This document shows, in pieces, positions 7,395-7,856 of a DNA stretch of 7,856 bases (positions are counted from its first letter, which is position 1; each line of letters starts with the position of its first letter). The DNA comes from an uncultured Ruminococcus sp. (GTDB lineage: Bacteria; Bacillota; Clostridia; Oscillospirales; CAG-272): the NCBI GenBank assembly GCA_902796505.1, contig CADBPA010000235.1, positions 1 to 7,856 of the forward strand, read 5' to 3'. A program made the translations under genes and the position numbers. A model generated the notes under the pieces. It was not told the origin of the DNA. It saw only the letters and a list, made by a program, of their open reading frames with translations, and made no database searches.

Positions 7395-7531
7395 TGGTAT
7401 TGAACTTTGAGCAAAGGTGCGCTTCGCACTTTGGCGATATAGAGTTACCGGGGGTAAGTTTCAGTTTGCCTTCCCCGTTGGGGGAAGGTGGCACACGGTG
7501 TTCGCCCCGTGTGACGGATGAGGTGTCAAGC
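7395..7531 (+). repeat. CTTCCCC repeat unit U5 with its flank
   Basis: Flank (7395-7467), core CCTTCCCC-GTT-GGGGGAAGG (7469-7488), second hairpin CACACGG (7492-7498) with CCGTGTG (7507-7513) and tail GGATGAGGTGT (7516-7526). It is an inverted copy of 317-455 at about 90% identity. Unlike U1/U2 and U3/U4 it has no facing partner in the window; what follows (7532-7562) matches nothing I could trace. Confidence 0.85.
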
Positions 7532-7562
7532 CGGAAGATCGCTTAGCCTTGCCTCATATGGG

Positions 7563-7856
7563 AGCTTTCTTTCAACCGTATGGGGCTAGCGTTTGCAAGC
7601 AAACGGCCGCGCCCGCCAAAGTCAGGAGATCGTTTCGTTCGATTTTATATCATTGCATTGCAAAGCCAAATGTTTTTCGGTTGCCCAACCTTTTCGGGTG
7701 CGGCTAAAGCAGCGCCCCTACGGTATAAGGGGTGGCTTTCCCAAAACGACGAAGCAAAGCGGCGATCGAGCAGAAAAAGAGGAAGCAACGGAGAGGCGAA
7801 GTGCGCAAAGCGGCGAGAAATTTTTTCGGCAGGCGAAGTTAAGAAGGCGCAGGAAT
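7563..7856 (-). repeat. Right arm of the ~295-bp inverted repeat
   Basis: Reverse-complement partner of 6465-6760. It holds hairpin H4 (7582-7614, tip CGTTTGC-AA-GCAAACG at 7590-7605) and hairpin H5 (7696-7717, GGGTGC, GCT, AA, AGC, GCGCCC with one possible G-U pair). It also holds the A-run module (about 7817-7856). The homology is still running when the window ends. Parts near 7580-7652 also resemble positions 1-72 on the opposite strand. Confidence 0.9.

Noticed and set aside
6122..7494. Several 60-160 codon open frames on both strands downstream of polC
   Set aside because: They overlap one another in many frames, are Lys/Arg/Ser-rich, lack good ribosome sites as far as I can see, and translate repeat modules. 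Endings such as KVRSTEL and AESTTPYF recur only because the repeats recur.
149..7531. CRISPR array
   Set aside because: The repeats are not regularly spaced, occur in both orientations, and spacers are homologous to each other rather than unique. No cas genes are present.
6111..7856. Insertion sequence with a transposase
   Set aside because: Inverted repeats exist, but no open frame shows a DDE, HUH/Y1 or serine recombinase signature that I can recognise.

Overview
The window looks like chromosomal DNA from a GC-rich member of the Clostridia (Firmicutes), probably an uncultured gut-type lineage. The evidence is a Gram-positive-type PolC replicase, the ispG-polC gene order common in Clostridia, and protein sequence close to Bacillus/Clostridia PolC but written with strong G/C third-position bias. 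I cannot place it to genus.

Only two protein genes are supported, both on the + strand and overlapping by 8 bases. ispG (536-1651) makes HMBPP synthase, the 4Fe-4S enzyme of the MEP isoprenoid pathway. polC (1644-6110, GTG start) makes the replicative DNA polymerase III alpha subunit with built-in proofreading. Both look intact, with their key catalytic residues present. They are almost certainly co-transcribed, and polC translation may be coupled to ispG. The genes that often precede ispG in Clostridia (dxr, rseP) are not in the 535 bases upstream.

Everything else (1-466 and about 6111-7856) is a dense mosaic of short palindromic repeats with no credible gene. Three families can be traced by eye. 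(1) A 'CTTCCCC' unit has a CCTTCCCC/GGGGGAAGG core hairpin, a second hairpin of changeable sequence and a GGATGAGGTGT tail; there are five copies plus one remnant, mostly arranged head-to-head around a spacer of about 105 bp. (2) A GGGCGC...GCGCCC hairpin family has five copies, some differing by compensatory stem changes. (3) A mosaic of A/T-run modules lies downstream of polC.

Layout: 1-72 hairpin repeat; 88-466 CTTCCCC composite; 467-535 ispG leader; 536-6110 ispG-polC; 6111-6464 repeat mosaic; 6465-6760 left arm of a roughly 295-bp inverted repeat; 6761-7134 mosaic; 7135-7531 CTTCCCC composite, including a perfect 45-bp inverted repeat; 7563-7856 right arm, which runs to the window edge.

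The upstream repeat block (about 1-382) is a colinear but inverted version of the downstream block (about 7158-7640), so ispG-polC lies between inverted homologous elements. These non-autonomous, structure-preserving repeats are the most unusual content here. No transposase, CRISPR array, tRNA or rRNA was seen.
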